9,749 bases of DNA from GCA-002727735 sp036159515 (GTDB lineage Bacteria; Bacteroidota; Bacteroidia; Flavobacteriales_D; Parvicellaceae), in assembly GCA_036159515.1 (NCBI GenBank), contig JAYYEV010000052.1, positions 1-9,749 on the forward strand. Direction: 5' to 3'. Of the stretch, positions 1-6,347 are shown one piece after another. Position 1 is the stretch's first letter; the number at the start of each line of letters is the position of its first letter. The notes beneath the pieces are model-generated. The model was not told the DNA's origin. It ran no database searches and saw only the letters and a program-made list of their open reading frames with translations. The position numbers and the translations under genes were made by a program.

Positions 1-266
1 TGAATAGCTTGTTCACATAGCGTACAAAATCCAAATTTGGGTTCATGAATTCTGTGGAGTGCCAGATTTAATTTCTTTAGTTTTTCTGCCGCATTTCTAA
101 GTAGTCTATCATTTATGGTTTTGTTGTTTATAGCGTCCATTCTGCTAATTCTACCAATGGCGTTTTCTGGCTCAATCGGGGCAGCAAGATTTTTAATTTC
201 TTTAATTTCCGTTTCAAGCTGTGCTATTTTATCTAGGATGGTCTTTTTTAACTTCTTTTTGTCCAT
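1..266 (-). CDS. TraR/DksA-family C4 zinc-finger protein (3' end beyond the window)
   Basis: A reading frame opens with ATG at 266 on the minus strand and runs off the left edge after 88 codons without a stop. The N-terminal ~28 residues are rich in Lys, Glu and Leu and look like a helix or coiled coil. They are followed by PENAIGRISRMDAIN (residues 33-47) and a second helix, then the first half of a zinc finger, FGFCTLCEQAI, with Cys81 and Cys84 as CxxC. This order is typical of short (~110-130 aa) TraR/DksA-like proteins, whose second CxxC pair would lie just outside the window. Family members bind the RNA polymerase secondary channel and modulate transcription; whether this one does so with ppGpp is not visible. 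The start lies inside the upstream methyltransferase gene (38-nt overlap, different frame), so translation may be coupled. No clear Shine-Dalgarno sequence is seen. Family is confident; exact role is not. Confidence 0.88.
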   Translation of the reverse strand, partial: MDKKKLKKTILDKIAQLETEIKEIKNLAAPIEPENAIGRISRMDAINNKTINDRLLRNAAEKLKKLNLALHRIHEPKFGFCTLCEQAI

Positions 267-1410
267 AAAACAACAATGTTTTTTGCTTCTTACTTCCTTT
301 GTAAAGAGGTAAATGAACCAGCTTGGTTTCTATCGGCCCATTGTAAAGTTTGATTTTTCTTTTTGGTCTTAATCCCAAGTGTTTAATGGCTTCTAGGTTT
401 CCACTTAAAATCCATGCGTCACATCCTTCCCAATAATGTTTTAAACGACTACCTATATCGTTGTAAAAAGAATGAATTTTTTCTTGTGGTAAACGAACAT
501 TGTAAGGAGGGTTCATAACTAGCATCGCTTTTTCAATTGGTTTTTGGAGCTGAAAAAAATTAGCTTCTTTTACTTTTGCATCGTTAGGTGAAATTTGATT
601 GAGATGTGTTCGGGTAGCAAATACCAGTTTATTCAATTTATCGTATCCGTATAATTTGGGTTGAATGTTATTTTTAGCTTTTTCAGCTTCCGCTTTTAAT
701 TTTTCCCAGAGCCGATGGTCATAACTTTGGTGCTTCACGAAACCAAAAAGCGGACGTAACAAGCCTGGAGCTATATGTTGAGCTTGAATTAGTGCTTCAC
801 AAAGAAAAGTACCCGAACCACACATCGGATCAATGAGTGGGATTTGAGGTTCCCAATCCGAAAAGGTTAAAATACCTGCGGCAAGTACTTCATTGATTGG
901 AGCCACACCGGTGATGGACCGATATCCTCTTTTGTAAAGAGGTTCACCAGATGTATTCCATAGCAAGTGGACATGATCTTGTGTCACTCGTACCAAAAAT
1001 CGTTGATCTGGATTTTCCCTGTCTACGTTAGGCCTTTTTCCAGTCGCTTTTTTAAACTGGTCTACAATAGCATCCTTTACTTTTAGAGCTACAAATTTGG
1101 AGTGATTAAAATGAGTAGAATGCACAACGCTATTGAGCATAAAGGTTTCGTGCAATGTAAATTCTTTTGTCCAATCATATTGATAGGCGCCTTTATACAA
1201 TTCCTTTTCGTTTTTGGCTCGGTAACGATGCAAATCAACCAATACATCTAGAGCCAATCGACACCAAAGATTCAGTAAATAAATTTCCTTTTGTCCTCCT
1301 TCTAGATAAACAGCTCTTTTACCGATGTTGGGTGTAATTCCGGTAATGTGATTAACTTCTCGGGCAAGTATATCTTCAAAACCCGCATATGTTCTAACTA
1401 CGATATTCAT
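229..1410 (-). CDS. rlmL: THUMP-domain class I SAM-dependent RNA methyltransferase, RlmL type (N2-guanine of 23S rRNA likely)
   Basis: This 393-residue protein has an N-terminal ferredoxin-like/THUMP RNA-binding half (about residues 1-160), followed by a Rossmann-type methyltransferase. SAM-binding motif I is DPMCGSGTF at 194-202 and the catalytic motif IV is NPPYN at 300-304. The KRGYR motif at 160-164 and GLRPKRKIKLYNGPIE at 346-361 are typical of the RlmL/YcbY N-terminal methyltransferase. In E. coli that domain makes m2G2445 in 23S rRNA. E. coli RlmL is about 700 aa because it is fused to the m7G enzyme RlmK. This protein has only the RlmL half, as is usual in Bacteroidota, so the exact target base is inferred from the family. 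The start codon overlaps the stop of the upstream membrane-protein gene as ATGA, and the 3' end overlaps the DksA-like gene by 38 nt, so the three are probably one transcript. Confidence 0.9.
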   Translation of the reverse strand: MNIVVRTYAGFEDILAREVNHITGITPNIGKRAVYLEGGQKEIYLLNLWCRLALDVLVDLHRYRAKNEKELYKGAYQYDWTKEFTLHETFMLNSVVHSTHFNHSKFVALKVKDAIVDQFKKATGKRPNVDRENPDQRFLVRVTQDHVHLLWNTSGEPLYKRGYRSITGVAPINEVLAAGILTFSDWEPQIPLIDPMCGSGTFLCEALIQAQHIAPGLLRPLFGFVKHQSYDHRLWEKLKAEAEKAKNNIQPKLYGYDKLNKLVFATRTHLNQISPNDAKVKEANFFQLQKPIEKAMLVMNPPYNVRLPQEKIHSFYNDIGSRLKHYWEGCDAWILSGNLEAIKHLGLRPKRKIKLYNGPIETKLVHLPLYKGSKKQKTLLFYGQKEVKKDHPR

Positions 1411-2183
1411 GCGTTTCTATCTTCATCTTCGTCCATTTCTTCAAAATCAACATAAAGATCATCTTCAAGGTCCACCTTTTCAGCATTTTGATCAGTGGTT
1501 TGGTTGTTCATTTTCTCAAACTCTTTCATGATGTTATCTAGGGGGTTCTTTTTTTGAGGTGGTTCTTTCCCAGATAACTTTAATAACAGCAGTTGGGTGT
1601 AAGCTACTCCTCGCTGAATCATGCTAAGCATGAAAAGGATTCCAGCAAAACCAAAAATCCACTTTAATATGGGTGCTTGATAAATGTCATCTATGGTCGT
1701 TAAAAACCAGTAATTTACCGGGTTGTAGTTTAAAAAATAACCTACTGTTTCAGGCAATCCTACACAAGCGGCATACACCACAATAGAAATGCCTACAAGA
1801 TGTTTTTCATAGGTTAATTCGTTTGTTTTTTGTAATGGATTTCCAAACTTAAAATTGGTAGAAACAGATGCGGCAAAGCGAAATAAGTTTTGTTTTTTAT
1901 TGAGTTTACCTGCTAAATAAAGAGTAAGTATTAGACCACCACTGATTAGTACACCCCAAACCACAGAAGGATAATCATTTTGATCAGCCAAAAATTGAAC
2001 AGCAGTGGAGTAGGTAATGGTGCTAATAAATAGATACCGTATAGCTTTAATACTATGATCCACAGCAAAATTTTGCCTCAACCCAAATAAAAGGGTCTTG
2101 GGTAGTTGCACTACAAACCACCAAATAAAGTTGAATACCATGTAAACAATACACAGGTAAAAAATATATTCGAGTACAATCAT
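1407..2183 (-). CDS. Five-helix membrane protein of unknown function with acidic C-terminal tail
   Basis: I do not recognise the family. The 258-residue protein has hydrophobic segments at about 4-26, 48-66, 74-92, 130-151 and 171-190, consistent with an integral inner-membrane protein with five passes. A basic stretch (KLNKKQ, 93-98) follows the third helix. The last ~65 residues are hydrophilic and end in a strongly acidic tail: 13 of residues 235-256 are Asp or Glu. No catalytic motif or signal-peptidase site is evident. It is the first gene of the minus-strand operon, with the stop overlapping the methyltransferase start as ATGA. A perfect TAnnTTTG box ends only 7 nt before this ATG. The message is therefore either nearly leaderless or starts at a later Met, such as residue 15. 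Such a later start would remove most of the first helix, so I keep the long form with moderate certainty. Confidence 0.8.
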   Translation of the reverse strand: MIVLEYIFYLCIVYMVFNFIWWFVVQLPKTLLFGLRQNFAVDHSIKAIRYLFISTITYSTAVQFLADQNDYPSVVWGVLISGGLILTLYLAGKLNKKQNLFRFAASVSTNFKFGNPLQKTNELTYEKHLVGISIVVYAACVGLPETVGYFLNYNPVNYWFLTTIDDIYQAPILKWIFGFAGILFMLSMIQRGVAYTQLLLLKLSGKEPPQKKNPLDNIMKEFEKMNNQTTDQNAEKVDLEDDLYVDFEEMDEDEDRNA

Positions 2184-2190
2184 TGAGCGG

Positions 2191-2198
2191 CAAATATA
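2191..2198 (-). promoter_or_regulatory. Candidate -7 box (TATATTTG) for the minus-strand operon
   Basis: Read on the minus strand, these bases are TATATTTG, an exact match to the Bacteroidota -7 consensus TAnnTTTG. No TTTG lies at the usual ~19-nt spacing upstream; the nearest (2212-2215) leaves only 13 nt. The box ends 7 nt before the annotated start of the membrane-protein gene. The match may be chance in AT-rich DNA. Confidence 0.4.
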
Positions 2199-2248
2199 CT
2201 TGAATACAAATCAAAAGCACCATAAAACAGAAATAACAACCTTTTGTA

Positions 2249-2256
2249 TATATTCG
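2249..2256 (+). promoter_or_regulatory. Candidate -7 box (TATATTCG) for the S46 peptidase gene
   Basis: TATATTCG differs from TAnnTTTG at one position and would give a leader of about 12 nt to the ATG at 2274. There is no TTTG at the expected -33 distance. It lies in the 90-bp divergent gap between the minus-strand operon and the peptidase gene. Confidence 0.3.
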
Positions 2257-2273
2257 TAATTCAATTCAATATC

Positions 2274-4388
2274 ATGAGAAAAGCAACTCAAAGTTTATTT
2301 CTATTTTTTCTTTTATCTGTTAACATATTACATGCTCATGAAGGTATGTGGATTCCTTCTCTACTGAGGGTGTTAGAAGGTCAAATGCAAAGTGAAGGAA
2401 TGCAAATTACGGCAGAAGACATTTACAGCATTAATCAATCAAGTCTCAAAGACGCTATTGTTCATTTTGGTGGAGGATGTACCGCTGAGGTAGTCAGTAA
2501 AAAAGGATTGATCTTGACCAATCATCATTGTGGTTACAGTCAAATACAACAACACAGTTCGTTAGAAAACAACTTATTGAAGGATGGGTTTTGGGCCATG
2601 TCCATGAAAGAAGAATTAAAAAACCCGGGTCTTACAGCCACTTTTATTGTTCGAATTGAGGATGTAACCGATAAAGTGTTAAATGGAGTAAAAGACCAAA
2701 ATAGCGATGATGGCAATAAAATCATGTTGACCAACATAAAAGCCATTGAAAAAGCAGCAGTTAATCAACCCAATTATAAAGCTTCGGTAAAGCCCTTTTA
2801 TTATGGCAATAAATACTTTATGATTGTTTCAAAAACCTACAAAGACGTTCGATTAGTAGGAGCTCCACCAAGCGCTATGGGCAAATTTGGAGGCGATACT
2901 GACAATTGGGTTTGGCCAAGACATACTTGCGATTTTTCCATGTTTAGAATTTATGCCAATAAAGACAACGAGCCAGCAGATGTTTCAGATGATAATGTCC
3001 CTTATCAAGCAACTAGAGCCTTAGATATTGCCATTGATGGAGCAAAAGAAAATGACTTCGTGATGGTATTCGGATTTCCTGGGAGAACCTCTCAATACTT
3101 GACTTCAAAAGCGGTAGATAATTACATCGCAAAATTACTTCCAGCAAGAATTGAAATGCGGAAAAACAGTTTAAAACATATTGATGCAGCTATGGCCATG
3201 GATGAAGCTACTTATATAAAATATGCATCAAAACAATCTAGAATAAGCAACGCCTATAAAAAGTGGATCGGACAAGATTTAGGGCTAAGAAAAAAAGAGG
3301 CTGTAAAGCAAAAGCTTAGTCTTGAAAAAGATTGGGTTACAAAGGGAAAAGGGAATCAAGTATTGTTGGATCAACTTTTTGAATTAGAAAATAAAAAAGT
3401 GGAAGCTCAAATGGCGTACAACATGTTTGTGGAATTTTACTATTACGGTCCTGAAATGATGAGGTGGGCCACCGGTTTTAATAAATTGGCCAATTCCAAA
3501 GAATTTGAAAAAGATACCAAGAAGAAGTTGAAAACCATGCAGAATTTTTTCAAAAATTATGATGTTAATATCGATAAAAAAGTTTTTGCTTCATTAGTCC
3601 CGATATACATAAAGCATGTGAATAATGACTTGCTTTCAAAAGAGTTAACAGATTTAGTAAATAAATATTCATCTAATGAAGAAATGGTGGAGGCACTTTA
3701 TAAAAAAAGTAAGTTGCACAATAAAGAACAAGTAGAAAAATTACTAGAAGGAAGTCAAAAATCATTTAAGAAAAAATTAGAAAAAGACCCGATTTACCAG
3801 TTGGCTCAAGGTCTTTTGTCGCACTTTCTAAACGAAGTCAGACCTAGTTACAGTCAAATGTCAAAAGATGAAGAAAAACTGATGAAAAGCTTTGTGAAAA
3901 GTTTGATGATGACTTACCCAGAAAAATCATTTTGGGCTGATGCGAATTCTACCTTAAGACTAACCTATGGAAAAGTAGAAGGTTCAGCACCAAGAGACGG
4001 TATGGAATATACTTGGTACACCACTATGGATGGAATTATTGAAAAATACAATACGGGTGAAGCTGACTTTGAAGTGCCTCAACGTCTTTTAGATCTGTAT
4101 GAAGAGAAGAATTACGGGCAATACGGTACAGATGGAAAATTACATATTTGCCTTCTCGGTTCCAATCATACTACAGGTGGAAATTCAGGTAGTCCTGCGC
4201 TGGATGCGTATGGTAGATTAATAGGCATCAACTTTGATCGTAGTTGGGAAAGTACAATGAGTGATGTGCTTTTTGATAAAGACATTTGTAGAAATATTAT
4301 GGTTGATATAAGATATGTCCTTTGGGTTATAGATATCTATGCGGGTGCTGGACACTTAGTGAAAGAAATGAATCTAGTCAGGAACTAG
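2274..4388 (+). CDS. dpp11: S46-family dipeptidyl-peptidase, predicted DPP11 (Asp/Glu-specific)
   Basis: This exopeptidase releases dipeptides from the N-terminus of peptides in the periplasm. The 704-residue form starts at ATG 2274. The frame stays open upstream to a TTG at 2244, but ATG 2274 puts a clean signal peptide at the N-terminus (hydrophobic core ~8-18, probable cleavage after ILHA, residue 21). S46 hallmarks are present: FGGGCTAEVVS (65-75), TNHHCGY with catalytic His85, WPRHTCDFSMFR with Asp220, and TTGGNSGSP with the nucleophile Ser638. The long middle part (~300-560) is the helical domain that covers the active-site cleft in this family. In P. gingivalis DPP11 the residue 18 after the catalytic Ser is Arg673, which selects acidic P1 side chains; DPP7 has Gly there. 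The same spacing here gives Arg656 in NFDRSWES. No T9SS sorting domain follows, so a periplasmic location is expected. The gene converges with paaG with no intergenic base. Family is certain; the DPP11 call is strong inference. Confidence 0.93.
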   Translation: MRKATQSLFLFFLLSVNILHAHEGMWIPSLLRVLEGQMQSEGMQITAEDIYSINQSSLKDAIVHFGGGCTAEVVSKKGLILTNHHCGYSQIQQHSSLENNLLKDGFWAMSMKEELKNPGLTATFIVRIEDVTDKVLNGVKDQNSDDGNKIMLTNIKAIEKAAVNQPNYKASVKPFYYGNKYFMIVSKTYKDVRLVGAPPSAMGKFGGDTDNWVWPRHTCDFSMFRIYANKDNEPADVSDDNVPYQATRALDIAIDGAKENDFVMVFGFPGRTSQYLTSKAVDNYIAKLLPARIEMRKNSLKHIDAAMAMDEATYIKYASKQSRISNAYKKWIGQDLGLRKKEAVKQKLSLEKDWVTKGKGNQVLLDQLFELENKKVEAQMAYNMFVEFYYYGPEMMRWATGFNKLANSKEFEKDTKKKLKTMQNFFKNYDVNIDKKVFASLVPIYIKHVNNDLLSKELTDLVNKYSSNEEMVEALYKKSKLHNKEQVEKLLEGSQKSFKKKLEKDPIYQLAQGLLSHFLNEVRPSYSQMSKDEEKLMKSFVKSLMMTYPEKSFWADANSTLRLTYGKVEGSAPRDGMEYTWYTTMDGIIEKYNTGEADFEVPQRLLDLYEEKNYGQYGTDGKLHICLLGSNHTTGGNSGSPALDAYGRLIGINFDRSWESTMSDVLFDKDICRNIMVDIRYVLWVIDIYAGAGHLVKEMNLVRN

Positions 4389-5171
4389 TTATTCTCCTTT
4401 ATATACAGGTTTTCTTTTTTCAAAAAAAGCATTTACTCCTTCCTTGTGATCGTAACTTGAAGCTGCTTTTTTTTGAAGCTCCCTCTCTAAATCAAGCTGT
4501 TGTTGTAAATCATTTGTTTCAGAAGCTTTTAGCAGATTTTTGATGTATTCAATACTTTTGCTGGGCATCAAGCTGACCCTTTTGGTGAATTGCATTGCTT
4601 CTTCCAATCCATTAGCATCTTCCACCCATTTATAAATCATACCCATGCGTTCTGCGTCTTCAGCATTTACCTTATCTCCACTCATCATAAGAGCGGCAGC
4701 TTTTTGCTTTCCAATAGTTCTAGGTAAATTAAAACTACCCCCGGTATCGGGGACTAATCCTATGTTAATAAAGGACTGAATAAATTTAGCTGTTTTTGCA
4801 GCAATTGTAATGTCGCATGCTAAAGCTAGATTGGCACCTGCCCCTGCTGCTACTCCGTTAACATAACAAATCACAGGTTTTTTACTGTTATATATTTGCA
4901 TGCAAATTGGATTATAGGTGTGATCAATAATTTCATCAATGCTAGGTCCGTTTTTTCTAGTGGCTTCTTCCAAGTCTTGACCAGCGCAAAATGCTCTTCC
5001 AGATCCAGTAATCAAAATAGCCCTAACGGATTTGTCCTCCGTAGCATTTTTAAAAGCAGATAAAAAATCATCAGCCATCTCATAATTAAAGCTATTTAGT
5101 ACGTCAGCTCTATTTAAAGAAATTATGACATAGCTGTTTTTCTTTTCAACTAATATGTTTTTATAATCCAT
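4389..5171 (-). CDS. paaG: Enoyl-CoA hydratase/isomerase, PaaG type (ring-1,2-epoxyphenylacetyl-CoA isomerase)
   Basis: This is a crotonase-fold enzyme of 260 residues, the usual full length. PaaG converts 1,2-epoxyphenylacetyl-CoA to oxepin-CoA in aerobic phenylacetate degradation and also acts as a cis/trans enoyl isomerase later in the pathway. Visible motifs are GRAFCAGQDL (58-67) and VNGVAAGAGANLALACD (104-120), which supply the CoA-binding oxyanion hole, and GLVPDTGG (138-145), with Asp142 where PaaG enzymes have their single catalytic acid. The PaaG-like C-terminus includes SETNDLQQQLDLERE (217-231) and KEGVNAFFEKR (243-253). These features favour PaaG over a general fatty-acid enoyl-CoA hydratase, which keeps two Glu residues. 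The gene is divergent from paaE, 85 bp away, which supports the pathway assignment. Its stop codon abuts that of the S46 peptidase. No other paa gene is seen on its strand. Confidence 0.9.
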   Translation of the reverse strand: MDYKNILVEKKNSYVIISLNRADVLNSFNYEMADDFLSAFKNATEDKSVRAILITGSGRAFCAGQDLEEATRKNGPSIDEIIDHTYNPICMQIYNSKKPVICYVNGVAAGAGANLALACDITIAAKTAKFIQSFINIGLVPDTGGSFNLPRTIGKQKAAALMMSGDKVNAEDAERMGMIYKWVEDANGLEEAMQFTKRVSLMPSKSIEYIKNLLKASETNDLQQQLDLERELQKKAASSYDHKEGVNAFFEKRKPVYKGE

Positions 5172-5191
5172 TTTTATTTTTTAGTGTAGTA

Positions 5192-5199
5192 TTACGTAA
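5192..5199. promoter_or_regulatory. TTACGTAA palindrome in the paaG-paaE divergent gap (possible operator)
   Basis: TTACGTAA is a perfect 8-bp palindrome in the 85-bp region between the two divergent paa genes. It continues imperfectly outward: about 6 of 9 positions per half-site match over 5187-5204. Paa genes are often controlled by TetR-type (PaaR) or GntR-type (PaaX) repressors that bind palindromes, so this is a plausible shared operator. No regulator gene is present here to support it, and short palindromes occur by chance. Confidence 0.3.
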
Positions 5200-5227
5200 C
5201 AATCTTTATTATTACAAAAAAAATAAT

Positions 5228-5235
5228 AATTTTTG
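5228..5235 (+). promoter_or_regulatory. Candidate -7 box for paaE
   Basis: AATTTTTG matches TAnnTTTG except at the first base, and lies 21 nt before the paaE ATG. That would leave a leader of roughly 15 nt. A clear -33 TTTG is not visible, so support is weak. Confidence 0.25.
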
Positions 5236-5256
5236 CAAGCCTCAAATTAAACTAAA

Positions 5257-6315
5257 ATGCCAGAATTTCATTCGCTTAAAGTTAAAGAAATCGTAAGAGA
5301 AACAAATGACACGGTTTCTGTTTCTTTTCTAGTTCCTGATGACCTGAAGGATGCATATGCTTTTACACCAGGGCAATACCTTACTTTAAAGCTAAATATC
5401 AATAATGAAGAACAAAGAAGATCTTATTCCATTTGTTCCTCATCTGCAGAAGACATTACAGTTGCCGTTAAAAAGGTAGAAAATGGAGTAGTTTCTACCT
5501 ATTTAAATGAGGTATTGAAAGAAAACGATGAGATGGAGGTAATGACTCCTGACGGCAATTTTACCTTAGAAACAGATCAAACTAAAAAAAGAAAATTTGT
5601 GGGTTTTGCTGCAGGATCAGGAATTACACCCATAATGTCTATGATCAAGCAATTAAACATGGACGAGACGGATACGGTCTTTACGTTATTCTACAGTAAT
5701 AAAACAGAAAGTGATGTCATTTTTAAACATCAACTAGATAAGTTATCAGGTGGTCGCCTTAAAATCAATTACATCTATACAAGACAAAACCTCAACAATC
5801 CATTGTTAGAGGGTAGGATAGATAAATCAAAAGCAACAGAGTTAGTAAAGGCTGATTTATCTTGCTTAAATGCAGACGCCTTCTATTTATGTGGTCCAGA
5901 AGAAATGATCTTCAATGTCAAATCGGCATTAGAAGAATTTGGAGTACTGAATACGAAAATCAAATTTGAGTTATTTACAACTCCCGTTCTAATGGCTGAA
6001 AAGCCAAGGCAACAAGATGTAGATGAAAATTTTGATGGGGAAGCTTTAGTCACCGTTATCTATGATGATGAAGAAATAGAGTTTAATTTAAACAAAGACG
6101 GAGATACCATCTTAGATGCAGCAATGGATAATGATGTAGACGTTCCTTTCTCATGTAAAGGAGCAGTTTGCTGTACTTGTAAAGCAAAAGTTACGGAGGG
6201 AAAAGTCACCATGGATGCTAATTATGCCCTTTCTGATCAAGAAGTGGAAGACGGGTATGTATTGGCTTGCCAATCACATCCTGCAAGTGCAAAAGTAACG
6301 CTAGATTTCGATTGA
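5257..6315 (+). CDS. paaE: Phenylacetyl-CoA epoxidase reductase subunit PaaE (FAD / NAD(P)H / 2Fe-2S)
   Basis: PaaE passes electrons from NADPH through FAD and a plant-type 2Fe-2S cluster to the di-iron epoxidase PaaABC(D), which oxidises phenylacetyl-CoA. The 352 residues contain the whole reductase. The FAD domain has TPGQYL (37-42) and RRSYSICSS (54-62). The NAD(P)-binding domain has GFAAGSGITPIMSMI (116-130) and YLCGPEEMI (210-218). The C-terminal ferredoxin domain (~262-352) has ligands Cys300, Cys305, Cys308 and Cys338 in CKGAVCCTC and LACQSHP. All key residues are present and the length is typical. The ATG at 5257 lies just before the first conserved strand (FHSLKVKEI); no Shine-Dalgarno sequence is seen. 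The divergent neighbour paaG supports PaaE over a general ferredoxin reductase. The oxygenase subunits are not in the window, so they must lie elsewhere or this reductase serves another partner. Confidence 0.87.
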   Translation: MPEFHSLKVKEIVRETNDTVSVSFLVPDDLKDAYAFTPGQYLTLKLNINNEEQRRSYSICSSSAEDITVAVKKVENGVVSTYLNEVLKENDEMEVMTPDGNFTLETDQTKKRKFVGFAAGSGITPIMSMIKQLNMDETDTVFTLFYSNKTESDVIFKHQLDKLSGGRLKINYIYTRQNLNNPLLEGRIDKSKATELVKADLSCLNADAFYLCGPEEMIFNVKSALEEFGVLNTKIKFELFTTPVLMAEKPRQQDVDENFDGEALVTVIYDDEEIEFNLNKDGDTILDAAMDNDVDVPFSCKGAVCCTCKAKVTEGKVTMDANYALSDQEVEDGYVLACQSHPASAKVTLDFD

Positions 6316-6321
6316 TTTTTG

Positions 6322-6329
6322 TAACTTTA
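6322..6329 (+). promoter_or_regulatory. Candidate -7 box (TAACTTTA) upstream of the secreted protease
   Basis: TAACTTTA matches TAnnTTTG at all but the last base and sits in the 32-bp gap between the paaE stop and the GTG start of the protease. Initiation about 6 nt downstream would leave a leader of roughly 12 nt. No TTTG is found at the expected -33 spacing. Read-through from paaE is an equally good explanation. Confidence 0.28.
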
Positions 6330-6347
6330 TAAGAATTAATCAAACTT

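Noticed and set aside
115..312. Plus-strand open frame of 65 codons with a hydrophobic translation
   Set aside because: It lies antisense to the DksA-like gene and the end of the methyltransferase gene, whose protein motifs are clear; its hydrophobicity mirrors Lys-rich codons on the other strand.
2540..2746. Minus-strand frame opposite the S46 peptidase
   Set aside because: It has no family features and overlaps a well-supported gene fully.
4412..4430. Near-palindromic T-run/A-run that could look like a bidirectional terminator at the convergent junction
   Set aside because: It is only A/T pairs with almost no loop, and it encodes the conserved FFEKR end of PaaG.
4322..4543. Plus-strand frame spanning the end of the peptidase gene and antisense to paaG
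   Set aside because: The two real genes account for all the DNA, and the translation shows no motif.
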